Assembly (NCBI GenBank): GCA_009617715.1
Contig: VTFK01000002.1
Coordinates: 2,356,001 to 2,420,000 of the forward strand
Length of the DNA stretch: 64,000 nt
Source of the DNA: Plectrocnemia conspersa
Lineage: Eukaryota > Arthropoda > Insecta > Trichoptera > Polycentropodidae
Reading direction: 5' to 3'
Shown: positions 25,641 through 38,499 of the stretch, piece after piece
Layout: each line of letters begins with the position of its first letter
How positions within the stretch are numbered: position 1 is the stretch's first letter
Made by a program: the position numbers and the translations under genes
The notes under the pieces: model-generated
Told to the model about the DNA's origin: nothing
Database searches by the model: none
Seen by the model: only the letters and a program-made list of their open reading frames with translations

Positions 25641-27650
25641 TTAAAACACTTACTCATAACTATGTTTATAATATATTTTTTGCAATATTAAATCTATATT
25701 CCAAAATATATTTGAAAAATCCGTTTTTATTAGAAAATTCATAAGCATTGTTTTTTTATTTTTTATTTATAAGAAACGAAATGACATTCGCTTTTCTATA
25801 TTTTCTCAGTTCTTGATTACCGTCATTAAATATTGTGACTAATTATTATACTAGCAACATTTGTTATTGTGAGACATTCTACGATAAAAACAGTATCTCA
25901 CGGATATTCGCCGATACGAAAGTGTTCTAAATTCCTTCTTTATTTCTATGCGAAAAAAATATCTACGAAAGAAGACAACAAAACAGACTTTTTTACCATC
26001 TCTTTCATCGATCGAGAAATCGTCAGTCAAGGAAAAATAGAAACGATGTTCTATCGAAAGCGTGAGAGTTAACAATACTCACGTGAAAAATCACTCGATA
26101 CTAATTTATGCGTATATGTATTATAATAAGCGTATTGAAAACAGTAAGTATTACAACTGGTGCTCTAAAACCTAAACGTCATAAAAATAAAGAAAATCTA
26201 GCTGTTACTTTTTAGACTGTTTTATTGTTTGAAGTAAACATATTTAACTTTCAAAAGCTATTCTATTTTTTTATGTACTTATGTATCTTTACATACATAA
26301 AACATATGTTTAGTTGCAGATAATTCCTAAAGAATCGATGTACAAAAAATGAAGTTCATGGTCTACTATTTCGATTGTGACATTTCACTATCACGTTTGA
26401 CGAGTTTCATGTCATTTAACAAGAAGACAATAAAAATAGCAAATAACACACAAGTGGAGCGAATCGGAGACAGAGCAATACAAATTGTCAAAATACGGAT
26501 TAGGTGAAATCGAAAGCGCCAATTCATACGTAAAACCCGATAAAAATCGTTTCTTAAACCGCAAAAAATATAAAGCTACAGTAGTTTTTTTTTTATTTAA
26601 CGGATATTTATTACATCGTCAAAAACAGATAAATGTACAGAATCGGCTTTTTTATGAGCCGGGGTTAAATTTAAAGTATCGGCGAAAGTCGCGTGAGAAT
26701 AGATAAAGGTTATATTTCTAAAATAAAATACGGCGATAATGACTCATACTACAAGTGTATAGGATTTATTATATGATTAGACATATTATTAATGCTGATC
26801 AATAATAGTATCTCTACGGTCAGCGGGTCAGTGCGTCACTGACAAAGGCTAGGCGCAAACTGGACTTAAATATTTATTCATGAAATAAGTTTGAATGGCA
26901 ACAAAAAAGGCGAAACTGCTAAATCGAAAAAAAAATTATTCGTTCGTGAGAAAGTCGAAAAAAGGAACAAAATTTTGTAAATTAAGTGTAAAGCGAAATC
27001 GAAACGGTCGTTTACACAAAAATGTGTGCCGAATAATTAATATTTCACGGTACGTTAATAAAGACCCCGCAAAAGACGAAGATATAGCGATTTATAATTG
27101 TATTTGTTTGCTCTTATTTTTTTATTTATCTTTCTTGTTTGTCATCGTTATAAATCTCTTTGTAAAATTACAAAAAAAAATATTGTTACATTAATTACAA
27201 TAGTATTTTTTAATTATATATTTATTTTAATGAGTTCGACTTACTGTTTTTTTCATATGAATAATATAATCACATGTTTTATACATACATAAATTGTAAA
27301 CTAATTATCTTGTAATTTTTTTGTATAAAGTGATATAAATATAAGGTATCATCTTATAATATAAATTTATAATTTTTGACTATTTTTTTTAAATATTTAG
27401 TTTTTATCGAATACTTAGTTATTCTAATGGACTTTTTAGCTTTCTTCAGTATCTGAGCTATTATAATTATCAATCAAATGATCTAATTTGTTATATTTAA
27501 TAAAATGGAGAAATGCTGGTATAAATATATTAAATTGTAGTCGTCGTTAAAATTATCGACTACTTTTCAGCATTGCTAAATACCTTATAATAAAATCATT
27601 AAAGAAGCTAATAAGATCATTTTTATTGAGTTTAAAACGGGTGGTAAACA
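25641..27650. other. Intergenic region with a CpG-containing stretch, no gene recognised
   Basis: From about 25860 to 27080 the sequence is richer in CpG and CGAAA-type words than the flanks and has several 60-100-codon frames, but these are Lys/Arg/Asn-rich, unlike any family I know, and lack splice or promoter support. A small palindrome (GTCAGTG-CGT-CACTGAC, 26827-26843) lies within it. The rest is AT-rich filler. Confidence 0.45.
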
Positions 27651-27659
27651 AGCAGAATT

Positions 27660-28860
27660 TTGAAACTAAATAATGCTGGTGTTGTGTAAAGAAGGTTCCA
27701 AAAATATAATTTTGAAAATAGAATCCACGAATATAAAAAAAATAGTAAACGTTTTTTTAAATGCTTATGATGTGAGTACTGCTAAGAAAAATATGGTGTA
27801 ATAAGAGTTTCAAAAATATAATTTGGAGGATGAGAACCTTGAAGATAAAAAAATCGTATTAGTGTCTTTCTTTGAAGATAACAAGCAACTGAAAGCGTTT
27901 TTTTTAATCAAAAGTAATTTGAGAGTGTGCATCAAAATTGTAATTTAGTAAACAAAAACTATTTACTTTAAATAGCTATGAAAATAAAAACAATCTTGAG
28001 AAATGGGTACCGCACGAACTTATAAAAACAAAAAAACTTTAAAAGTATGTTCTTATATTATTTCATGCAACGATCTATTTCGCAATTGTATTGCAATATG
28101 CCACTAAAATTGGATCCTTTTCGACAACAGAAAATGGTAAGATAAAAAATAATACACAAAATATTTAACGAGGTCCAAAAACCCTCCAAAACGCTAATGA
28201 CTGTGCTCGTAATAGTCCACTATTCATTTTTAAATCCTTATATACACCATTGTCAATTGTCTCTAACTTAAATATTCTGGTAATCATTTAAATTGATTAT
28301 GAAAATATTTAAGTATATATTTAAAATAAAATGTTTGCTATTAATTTTCATTTTTTTTAGAATGCTTGGAAGGCTTGGAAGGATGGTGAATTATTAAAAA
28401 TTATAAATGGGTCAATCGTTGTAATATTCCACTTGTATCGCTTAGCAATGAATTTTCATAAGCCTATATCTTGAATGATTGGAAAATGTTTTTACTTTCT
28501 AAAAGGTGCATGCTTGTTTTCCGAGGACTACAACCTACTCGTGGAAAATATTGAAAGTGAAATTGAGGCTCTCTACCTACATTGATTGTTACTGGAAACA
28601 AGACGTGGGTTCAGCGTTTATTAGTATGGTATTGAATACTTTGATATTAAGAATGCTTTCAAGTGGAACACTTCACCGGAAAAATCGTGGCGACTATTTT
28701 GTAGGACATCACAATCAAATTAAATCAAATTGTAACTTGTTATAATATTTTTAGCCACTATTAAGGAGAAACGTCCTGGTCTTTTGACAGAAAGACGTTG
28801 TTTTACTTAACCGACAATACAATTATAAATTTAAACGTAGTCTTTAGAGACTTTTACCTT
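27660..28860 (+). mobile_element. Degenerate mariner-like transposon
   Basis: Interrupted plus-strand peptide follows the order of a mariner transposase. The helix-turn-helix end has F-Q-K-Y-N-L-E-D-E-N-L-E-D (27804-27848), where mariners have 'WF.RF..G....ED'. The linker is K-W-V-P-H-E-L (about 28000-28021). The first catalytic strand is I-V-T-G-N-K-T-W (28585-28608), with Asn in place of the catalytic Asp of 'VTGDE.W'. Then K-R-P-G-L-L-T-E occurs at about 28769-28792, where the second catalytic strand follows. WVPHEL and IVTG are about 560 nt apart rather than the usual 100 or so, suggesting an insertion of around 450 bp (approximately 28060-28540). Many stops and the changed Asp make it inactive. 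I did not identify terminal inverted repeats. Confidence 0.6.
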
Positions 28861-31800
28861 ATTTTTCAGCTGAATGTTGTCTTAAAAAGCCATTCAAGGA
28901 AAACAGCTGGTTAGCGATTATATTTTCTCTTTATCTAAAATGATGATCATGTTAAAAAATAAAAATTAATAATAATTGAATTTGTTATACAGCTCCTTAA
29001 ATGAAATAAGCAAATATTTATAACATTAAATTTCAATGGGTTATACAACTTTAAATTAAATTTGTTCAAACATAGTTAATGCAAAATAAATAATATTTTG
29101 AGGTTAAATATATATCAACACACTTCTATTAAATATATCTATGAATGAATCTTCATTCATTATATCATACAATACTGTTTAATTAAATTTCGTTCTAGGG
29201 CAAAAGTCACATCAACCGTTCTTCAGTAAATTTCAATGTTATTGTATTACATCTAACATTTACAACTGAAAATGACAGCTCTTTGACACACCGCACACGC
29301 GAGATTAGCTAATTTGATACGGATTAAATCACCATCATATCAACGGCAAAAACGCAATGAAGACATAAAGTCGCACGCGAAAAATATAACAGAATTATAT
29401 AACGGATCATAATTTTTATGACACGTACAAAATCAGTGAAATTTTCTGTGTCGCCTCAAGGACGTGATAACCGCATTTTCAACAGCTGTTGACACCGTTT
29501 GGTGTCGATAATGGCGATTTTCTAGTATTTCAGCAAATTTTGGTGATTTACCGTTGTCACGGAATATAATCGACACTTGAGCTAAAAATTAAAAACGTGC
29601 GACACATATGAATACATTTTGCGGCAAAAGCCACGCGTCTCCATTCATTATTCATGAGTCGTTAATACAAAATCAAGAGACCAGAGAGAGCAATTAAACG
29701 TGCGAGATTCGGCTGAAACAATCGCCGTGTCATATTAAATTAAGACAGATTTTTTTTTTGTTAATTGCAGCGTCAGAGTCGCTTGTGGAACTGCTTTCTT
29801 CCGTAACTAAATACCGTGAACCTGTAAAGTTTCGGGCAATGAATAATGATGATTTGCTCATCTCTTGGCCTTGATTGGCGTATATTGCACCTTAAAAGTA
29901 ATGCACATAGAGACAGTAAAAAAAAAAAAAATGCAACGTAATGACGAATAAGACACACTTGTTCTCCCACATTGAATTAAATTATCAGAAGAATTGTAGA
30001 ACAAAATATATTGTATGAAACATTTAACGATTATATATTTATAAAACAGGGTGATTCAATAATAAGTTAAAGCCCAAAGAGTTAATAACATAGTATACTT
30101 ATTTATTTGTTTAACATAACTTAAAGTGAAAAAATAATATCTTAACCGCTCCGGGGCTTGTACTCTTCAAACCGACGACATATAAAACACGTTGACACAT
30201 ACCGCGTGGAATTTCTACACGGATATTGTACTTCAGTTGGCTTGTTTAGTTGTTTTTTATGGTACTCGTTGCTTTTTAGATATCCCAAAAATAAGTTTGT
30301 TTGATTTGAACTCCAGAAAATGTTTTGTATATTTGCATTAGGAAGTAAAAATTTATTTATACGAGAAGGTATCAAACAGTTCATAGAACTATGTATGTTG
30401 ACAATGGTTTAGGTAGGTTTCTTATTTTCCACATAATCTCCCTTAAGATAAACACAATTTATACAAATAGTGATGTTAAAATTCACTTTTAAAACTCAAA
30501 AAAAAGTATAGGTTTAACCCTTATGTGCTATTAACTTTTTTTATAGATTTGTGATTTAAAACTTTTTCCTGCATAGATTTTGGCTGATTTTTGTACCGAT
30601 GAATACACAGCATTTAATGTACTCGTTATCAAAATATTAAAAAGCCTTACAAAATCTTAGGAAATATAAATTACCTTGTGTCTTATTGCCCGTAATACAT
30701 TGAAATAGTATTTTAAATATACACGAATGCGATCTGTTTGTAAACCAGCGACACAAAGATCCCAAATGGATGAACCAAACCCTAAATCTCTCTCTGAGGG
30801 ATAAAATATAAATAAAAAATAATAATAAAAATAATAAAATAATAATAAATAATAATAATAAAATTAAAATAATAAAAAATTGTAAATAATTTTACAGACA
30901 TACTAATAATACATAATATACATGTTACTGGTTTATAACTATGTTCATATTTAAAGTTAGTTGTTATCTATAATTTGGTTAAAAAATATTTACTCCATTA
31001 AACTATTAAGCTGATATGTTGTCGAGTATTTTTGCGGAAACCAAACTGTTTGTTAATAATTTTATTCCCCAAAAAATTTTTTAAACACATCAGCATTATT
31101 TTATTTAAATATTTTATTTTAAACTGATGGGGCGATAAAAAAAATTTGTAGGATCATTTTCGGTTTTTTATCGTATGAATATTAGCGGTCTTCCAAACGG
31201 TTGGAAAATTCCCAAATGATAGGCAGACGATAGGCATTAGTGTTTGGTTTAGATTAAGTATATTGTGATAATATGTCGTTATCTTCTTGCAGGTTAACCT
31301 TTTAAGTTATATTCCATTATCCTATTTTTACTTTCGTAAGTATCGTTAGGCATTTATCTGCGAATTTGAACAGGAACCTTCTACACTTTATTATGTAGAA
31401 ACATGTATATAATAACTGATATATATATACGCGATTTAAATTGTTGAAAAATAACATTTAACAAAACTTTGTCAATAATCAAAATAAACATCACAGACAG
31501 GCCAAGCCCCGGGTACCCTAAAATCTAAAGCCACGAAGCAACTTAAAACTTATTTTTTGGATTATCTTATCTCTTAATCTTCTGTTTTCATGACTTAAAC
31601 ATTTGTTAAAATTTGTGCATTTGTAAGAGATCCTATTCTTGAAACTCCCCTTAAAATTTGTGGTCAAAAGTGATTATTCGTCAATAATGATAAACTAGAC
31701 ACACAAAGGCCCTCGTTACGACTAGAATGGTTCTCATAAATAACATGTAAGGATTCTCCGATCCATTTATTTAATATTTCTTTATTACGAAACGGTCACA

Positions 31801-34780
31801 GGAAACAATATATCACCGAAAGATAAATAGCACCGTAAGGTCACAACATTTCCGTTGCATAATTAGAAAATGTCACTTTCTAAAGGCGTATACTTATTCC
31901 GTTGTTCTAAGAGGCGAGTGCAACGATTGGTTGGATGATCGCTGCATGATTGTGATTTGTTAGCAACCTTTGTCTCCAAAGAGGACCTCGAAGACTCCGG
32001 GACACACTGGAAAACTTCAGCAGAGACTTGAAAAGTCGCCTGGCAGACGCGCCCCTACCGACAGACGCAAAGATGCGACCTGAGAACACGATTATCACAG
32101 CAAGAATAACTTACCTCCAGATACTGTCACTGCCACCTACAAAACCCCTGAGGATCTTCCACGGACATCATCCCTGCGCCAACTTCTCCACCATGCTCGC
32201 GGAGAAAAACGATACTCGCCCATGATAGTAGCCGCAATATATGTAATATAATCTAATAAAATTATCACTACTTTCCACCTGCGTCTTTAGGATTACCAAA
32301 CGTTAAAAATCCATGGTTGCAAATCAACTCAAAAATATTTTTATTGTGTTACACCACGGCTTTATAATCCTTTTAAATTTCATTTTAAGTTCAATGTTTG
32401 CGCCTAGGCATAAAAAGACTTTGAGTATTTTAGACTATTTAAAAAACATATATTGCACTTTATTCATATTTTTTGCGGTAAATGACACTGAAGGCTTGTT
32501 ATTTCAATGATAATTTTCGATGGATTTTCTGCTTTTTTTATATTTAGCAGTATGTTAAGCTAGTGCTGCATATGCAGGGAATAAATAGCTATACACAAAA
32601 AATAGGTGACATTAAGCAACCCAAAATCTAGAATTTATTAACTAAACGCTATTTAATTTAACGAAGAACCTTTTTTTTATATTTTGTGTAAATTCTATGA
32701 ATCAAATATTAAAAAAGCGGTATAATGTAACCTTAATATATTCATATGAAACCAGCAAAGAAACTAAAATAATTATTTATAATTCAACTGTGCTCGTATG
32801 TATATGGTCTACTGTGCAACAATTTTATTCTTAAAGAAGATTTCGCAATTAAATATAATATAAGTGTTGTGGAATAGAACGATGAGAGTGATTTTTAAAA
32901 GTATTACAAATACTAAGGTGAAATGAATCTGAGAAAATATGTGAAATTGAATGTATGTCTGCTTATTTATAAGTTAGATAATAAGTTTGAGATACCAGAA
33001 GCGATATTACCTTTAAGAATTAATTAGTATGTATAACCAAATCTTTCGCCAATTTATCTGCAAGAATGCAACACACATTTGTGTATTTAATTTATATACA
33101 ATTTTGAATACTTTATTTGTGTATGTCAAGTGTAATTATTATAGATCACAACTTTAAGCTATAGTAATAAAGTAAAAAATAAAATTCCCTACCCTTTTAC
33201 TGCAAATTTTCAGAAGAATTAATTTAGTTTTAAATAAATACTAAAAAAAATCATTTAAAGTTACAATCATGTATTTTATACACATAATCTAAAAATTATG
33301 AATACACAAATAAACATATTGAAAATTGTAAGCCCTAATAAAATTGTATATATTTATTAAATTTAAATGCACTTTACATTTAACACAAATCAAATTAATA
33401 AGCAAAGCAATTTCGATAACTTACATATTTTTATTGTTGTAGTCACAGAGATTTTCTGCATTACTTTCAAATCTTATGAATTAAATTGTATTGGGCTCGT
33501 TCACATATCTTTCTCGTGTTAAGCGGACGTAAAAGTAGAAAAGTCGTAATGAATTATTCTAAACTAATACGAAGTAGTTCTAATCATAAGTCCTTCTAAA
33601 ATATTATTAAATTTTCTTGTTGGATATTGATTATAAACCAGTATGATCGTAAATTAATCATATTAAACATTATTTATTTACACAAATTGATTATTGACAC
33701 AAGTACAAGTACATATGTATATGTGGGTAAAAAAAATATATAGCAAAAAAAAATCATACATAATCTTTACTACGCTTCGCGTAATATGAATACTAGTATT
33801 TAGATTTTTTCAGATATATGAATATTTTATTATTTTTTTCAGATCCATTAAAAATTATCTAATACACATCTCAGCGGTTAAAACATAAATGCTCTATTAA
33901 AAGCGAAATCGCTTAATTAAATCACATAAAAAATATATGCCACTACGATTATATATTTTACAGTATAGCCATATTTTTTAATATCAGTTAGTTAAATAAA
34001 TAAAATAAATCGTAATTAAATAAAATTGAATTTTTAGTACTCAATAATCTTTTATGATAAATATATTATATTTTGGATATAAAGGTAAACTAATAACACA
34101 GCAAAAAAAATTAAATAAAGAGCTTATTATATTTGTTTATAGTTGAAAAATGTATTAAAAAAAGTTGCTTTCGATTGTATGTTCTTAAATATAAATAAAA
34201 ATTAATTAAACATGTGTTTACCATTTGGTTAAATTTTCGTGGTCACTGTCAATCAAAGTTGCACACAAAAATGTGGGTAATTACCAATACAGATGATATA
34301 GAAGCCAATTATTACTCATTAAAGCGTTTTCTACGTTTTGATAATAACTTTGCGGTTCGGTAAGAGGAAAAAATACATTTTTTATGTCATATTCTAATGA
34401 GTCGCATACTCTCACTGTCAAAATCAATGTCAATGTTTATATCACCCTAAAAATGCTCTCGAATGCCCAACCGTTAACTTTGGCCCAATTCCGGTCTATT
34501 TTTTCGTCTTTTTCTATTTGGCGATAGCATTTCTTCGGTACACAGCACAATTGTTTTTGCCGCATTTTTATCGAACCGCTCGGTTATTACTGAGATGTCT
34601 TTTTGTACCTTTTTGCAAAGCTGCATCCACACGCGAAAGGAACTCATTCGTAATCAACCTTTTTAATAAATAATACTAGAGACTTATAGTATATTTTTAT
34701 AAATTCCATAACTAATACTAAATAAAAATAATTGTATAAAAATTATGCATTTGGTTTTTAGCCCTCAAAAAAAATTTTAA
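28861..34780. other. Large intergenic region without recognised genes
   Basis: Mostly AT-rich. CpG-richer segments at about 29270-29700, 31680-32240 and 34230-34660 interrupt it. The 31900-32225 segment is open in two plus-strand frames (one with a 65-codon frame from 32028) and has near-balanced base composition, but neither frame resembles a family I know. No tRNA or rRNA seen. These islands may be regulatory or decayed inserts. Confidence 0.5.
30805..30885. repeat. (AAT)n-type microsatellite
   Basis: An imperfect run of AAT/AATAAA units, partly AATAATAATAATAA, embedded between ordinary AT-rich sequence. Confidence 0.8.
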
Positions 34781-34782
34781 AC

Positions 34783-35156
34783 AAATAATTACAGCAGGTA
34801 ATAATAACACTATTAATTTTAAAAATACAAATATTTTAATTATCCTAGGGCTGAATAAATTTAATATATACTAAGTTAAAAAAAAAAATATTATAAAAGC
34901 AGCTTCATATATCTAAAAGTTTCAGAAAAAATTAAGGATATATATCACATTAGTTTTTTATGAAACTTTTTAGATACATAAATCTGCTTTAATTTTTTTT
35001 AATTATCATAAAATTAATTAATATTATATTTTATTAAATATTTTATAAGTATCTTATAATACATAGTACATATTAAATTTATTTAGCCCTGGGATATTTA
35101 TTTAAATTGTATATATTAAATTATTAGTGTTATTATCGCCTACTGTAATTATTTCT
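34783..35156. mobile_element. Foldback/MITE-like element: long imperfect hairpin
   Basis: The left arm (AATAATTACAGCAGGTAATA from 34785, through CTAGGGCTGAATAAATTTAAT near 34846, to GCAGCTTCATATATCTAAAA at 34899 and TTTCA to 34924) is complementary to the right arm. The right arm runs TGAAACTTTTTAGATACATA from 34961, through ATTTATTTAGCCCTGGGATA near 35080, to TACTGTAATTATT ending near 35153. The arms are about 140-190 bp with scattered mismatches and small indels around a loop at 34925-34960. It is non-coding. Such long terminal inverted repeats with no ORF are typical of MITEs or foldback elements. A target duplication was not resolved. Confidence 0.7.
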
Positions 35157-35902
35157 TTAGATCATATATTATAGTTAAATCAATAGTTGCTTAATACTAT
35201 CTTGTATTTATATATACATCATATCTTTATATTAATTTTATCGCAAAATTAACATTAATTACTCTTTTTACAAGGGTTATATAAGAAATAATTTTGATAT
35301 AAATATATTCTTCAATTTGAATTTATTATTATTTTTATTTTCATATTTTGGTCTTAGTTATTACCTTTTTCAATTCAATTTTTTTTTTTAAACACCTTTA
35401 AATGATTATATTATATTGTTAACTTTAACTTTGAAACTTAAATTAATTAAAAAAAAGTAGTATGTAATAAAGTATATAATAATAAATATGTAGTGTTTTT
35501 ATAGATGTTATTGTAACAAAGCTTTTTGGTAAAGATTTTATTATTATTTATTATTATTAACAAATTAATCAAAAAAAGAATAGAACTGCTTCATGAATAC
35601 AAGAGTTTTTTAATTATGCATTTTTTTTAATAAATACAAAAACCATAATGTAAAAATATATATATTACAATATGTAATAGCAAATAATTATTTTTTCACT
35701 ACATTCAAAAAAAATTAAAAACAGTTTTGCAAAAAAGGAGAAAAACGGGCAATAAATATTAGTAATAAAAATGCTTTTCTCTGAAGAGGTTTTCGATACT
35801 GTTTTTTATTATGTTTTTTTTAACAGTATATATTATTTTTTAGCCGGTAAATTACGAGGGTTAAAAATTAAATTAAAGCATAATATTAGATGTTTAATAA
35901 AA

Positions 35903-35977
35903 ATAGGTGGGCTAATTTTTATTAAAAATAGGTAGACTAATTTTTATTAAAAATAGGTGGACTAATTTTTATTATTT
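35903..35977 (+). repeat. Three tandem copies of a 25-bp unit
   Basis: The unit ATAGGTGGGCTAATTTTTAT plus TAAAA starts at 35903, 35928 and 35953. Copies differ at one or two positions (GTGGGC, GTAGAC, GTGGAC). The high identity points to recent slippage; no function is known. Confidence 0.85.
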
Positions 35978-35979
35978 TT

Positions 35980-36700
35980 TTATTTTGAGAAATATAATAA
36001 AGCAAAGCTTTAAATCGATTAAAAATGCCTGATTAAAAAAATATTTATAAATGTTACTATATTCATATTTTAAATACTAATAATAGTATAAAAATAGATA
36101 TATTATCTTATATTATATATACAAAATTTATATATATTTAATTTATTATAATTATAATAAAATTATAGAAAATATAACAATTTTAACATAAAATACAAAC
36201 GAGTTTAACCAGATAATATATACATTTTAAATTGGCAATCGAACATCAATGAATATTCACATACAGTGGAATTTATATTGTAATATTCGAAAATGCTACT
36301 TAAAATTTGCATTTAAGTCGTTCTTAAAAATACCAGTTAATACATATAAATATTAATATGTTAATAAGTGCAAGCCAAAGCTATATAATATTTTATTGAA
36401 AAAGTCCTAGTATTAAAAAAAATTTGTAATTTATCAATTTATTATCGCCAATTCAAAAATGACTTTTAAAAAAATCGTACTAAAATGGTTTAGGGCCGCA
36501 ATTCCAGTTTTAAGGTCACCTAATCGATTGATCGCATTAAACGGTTGCCGATTCATGTGTTTCACTTACAAACCGATCAAAACGACCAAACAGAGCCTCC
36601 AGCATCCGTCGTCCACTCACTATACCATTGTTGATTTTTTACCATTATTTTCTTCCAACATTCGTGCCGAACGCTTTTAATCGTCTTGTTGCAGTACTTA
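35980..36700. other. AT-rich spacer leading to gene D promoter
   Basis: No gene. From about 36450 the sequence becomes less AT-rich, as upstream of the other Osiris genes, suggesting proximal control sequence for gene D. A 73-codon frame at 36459-36680 ends just before the TATA box and is probably chance. Confidence 0.55.
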
Positions 36701-36718
36701 ACACTTGAAATTTCTGTG

Positions 36719-36727
36719 TATATAAAG
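36719..36727 (+). promoter_or_regulatory. TATA-like box of Osiris gene D
   Basis: TATATAAAG about 33 bp before an ATCATTCATTG initiator-like site at 36751-36761. The leader would be about 95-100 nt up to the ATG at 36849. Confidence 0.6.
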
Positions 36728-36848
36728 AGCTGTGCTCTGATTTACAAACCATCATTCATTGTACCACCGTCGTAGCACGATCAGCTGCGGTGGTATCCAG
36801 TTCACTTTCCACGCAATTATTGTTCAGTGTTTGTCGAGTGCCGAGAAG

Positions 36849-38007
36849 ATGACCAATAAGAAAAGAGTACTTCTGTTCTTCGTCGCCGTAGTCCTTGTAC
36901 AAAGGATATCAGCAGCTGCTACAAATGAACCGGCCTACCAAAACGATCTGGACTCGCATCCGACATACGTTCAGAAGGAAAGCCCTGAAGCTTTCACGAA
37001 GAGATCTTTGGCAAGGGACTGCGAAGGATCATACAACCCTACTTGCTTGAAGCTTGATATCGTATCTTTCATAGAAAAAATGTCGGACAAAAAAGAATTC
37101 TCTTTGATGCCAGGACTCTCAGTAGTGAAAGAGTCTGATTCAAATAAGACTAAAACCGCTGAAATAGTAGCCGATTTAGCTAGAAGTTTCCCTAACGAAC
37201 CAGAGAAGAGATTAGACTCGTTTTTAATGTACAAGTTAAATTCGTATCTTGACACTCATGCATTGAGGTTGAAACTCGTCGACGATGGTTCAGCTGAACC
37301 TTTAGGCGAAGGGCGTAAAGGAGGATTTGGTGGAGGTGGCAAAAAAGGAGGTCTTGGAGGACTATTAGCAGCTGCATTGATGATGAAAGGTAATGATTTT
37401 ATTTACAGTCACGTTGTTATAAAAAAATCGCCCATTTATAGATAAAAAAATATCAGTAATATTCATTATTATAAATATATACAACTTTCATTTCCGTATT
37501 TTTCTCACATTCATTCGAAAGTATTAGTATTGTATATAAATTATGTTAATTATACATTAGTACAAGACGCAATTAAAAACGCGAATGTAATTATAGTATG
37601 CAGTTATAAGTTACAGTCATGACGACAATTTCACGCTTCTCTACCATCTTGGTTATACTCTTGCGATAGTAACCAAGGTCACGGGTTATTAAATTTGTCT
37701 GTATATGTATAATATAAATGATTATCTTTTCTCAGGTACACTCGGAGCTTTGGGTATGGGCGCATTAGCCATGTTGGCCGGTAAAGCTCTGATGACTGCT
37801 TTGATGTCTTTGATGCTCTCTGCAATCATTGGCATCAAATCTCTGACGTCAGGAGGTCACAAGTCCACAACATATGAGATAGTGACCAAGCCAGTATACT
37901 CTCATTCTCAGTCTCATTCTTCAAGCCACGAAGACGCTCACGGCTACGGACATTCTGGATACGGAAGATCATTAAACATTGAATTGCCAAAGAATCTCAA
38001 AAATTAA
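36849..38007 (+). CDS. Osiris family protein (gene D), 2 exons
   Basis: Exons 36849-37389 and 37736-38007 (phase 1, GT-AG) encode 270 residues. The ATG at 36849 is chosen because it opens directly into a signal peptide (about 1-23); the longer upstream frame has no ATG and lies in the leader. A propeptide-like stretch ends at K51-R52-S-L before the Osiris cysteine pair C58/C66 (C-x7-C). After it come I-V-S-F-I-E-K-M and L-M-P-G-L-S-V-V. A helical region ends Y-L-D-T-H-A-L-R-L-K-L. G-E-G-R-K precedes a Gly/Lys-rich run, then a long Ala/Leu/Met-rich hydrophobic segment (about 175-215) that crosses the exon junction. The C-terminus is Ser/His-rich and ends G-Y-G-R-S-L-N-I-E-L-P. Close paralogue of genes E and G, which share the exon structure. 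Confidence 0.93.
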
Positions 38008-38490
38008 TTAGGCAATACACACAAAGAAATCTTCATCCTGTCGGAAAAATCAACAAAAAGAAGAGGCTATTTATATTGTTTACATTAAGTAATTTATTGC
38101 CAATTCAGTATTTATAATTAACTGAATCTTATTGTGTATATTGTTAATTCAATCTTCGGTCAAATGTTACCAAGTCTACTGATGAACTTCATCTCGCTAC
38201 TGTCTCGACTTCGCTTCGGATTTTATTTTTGTTTCACTCTATTGTTTTCTTTCGTTTTTTGTAAATATTATTTTGTGTTACTTTTGAACTGTTTTGTTTT
38301 GCTTTAGTTTTTATTATTTTATCTGTGATTTTATTTTATTTTTGTTTTTACTTTTATTTTATATAATTTTATTTTATTTTTACTTGTTCTTGTTACTTTC
38401 TACTCACTCACCAAATACTAAATATAGGAGTGAATCATTTTAATATTTAATAATTTATTTATTTATTGTTTTTAACTAATAAAAATGTGT
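38008..38490 (+). promoter_or_regulatory. Gene D 3' UTR with AUUUA element and poly(A) signal
   Basis: The region is strongly T-rich between 38220 and 38400. Overlapping ATTTA units occur at 38454-38468, followed by AATAAA at 38478-38483. Genes E and G have the same kind of 3' end. Confidence 0.5.
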
Positions 38491-38499
38491 TTAAGGAAC

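Noticed and set aside
26485..26706. 73-codon frame
   Set aside because: No ATG context, low-complexity Lys/Asn composition, no domain.
26895..27194. 99-codon frame with a Lys/Arg-rich start and hydrophobic end, 67 bp after a TCAGTGCG initiator-like site
   Set aside because: Composition reflects A-rich DNA, and there is no family resemblance or splice support; the initiator match is part of a palindrome. Kept only as a remark.
36459..36680. 73-codon frame just before gene D
   Set aside because: Ends immediately upstream of the TATA box and has no signal peptide or family motif.
36759..36848. N-terminal extension of gene D
   Set aside because: Begins at TTG and encodes leader sequence; the signal peptide starts exactly at the ATG at 36849.
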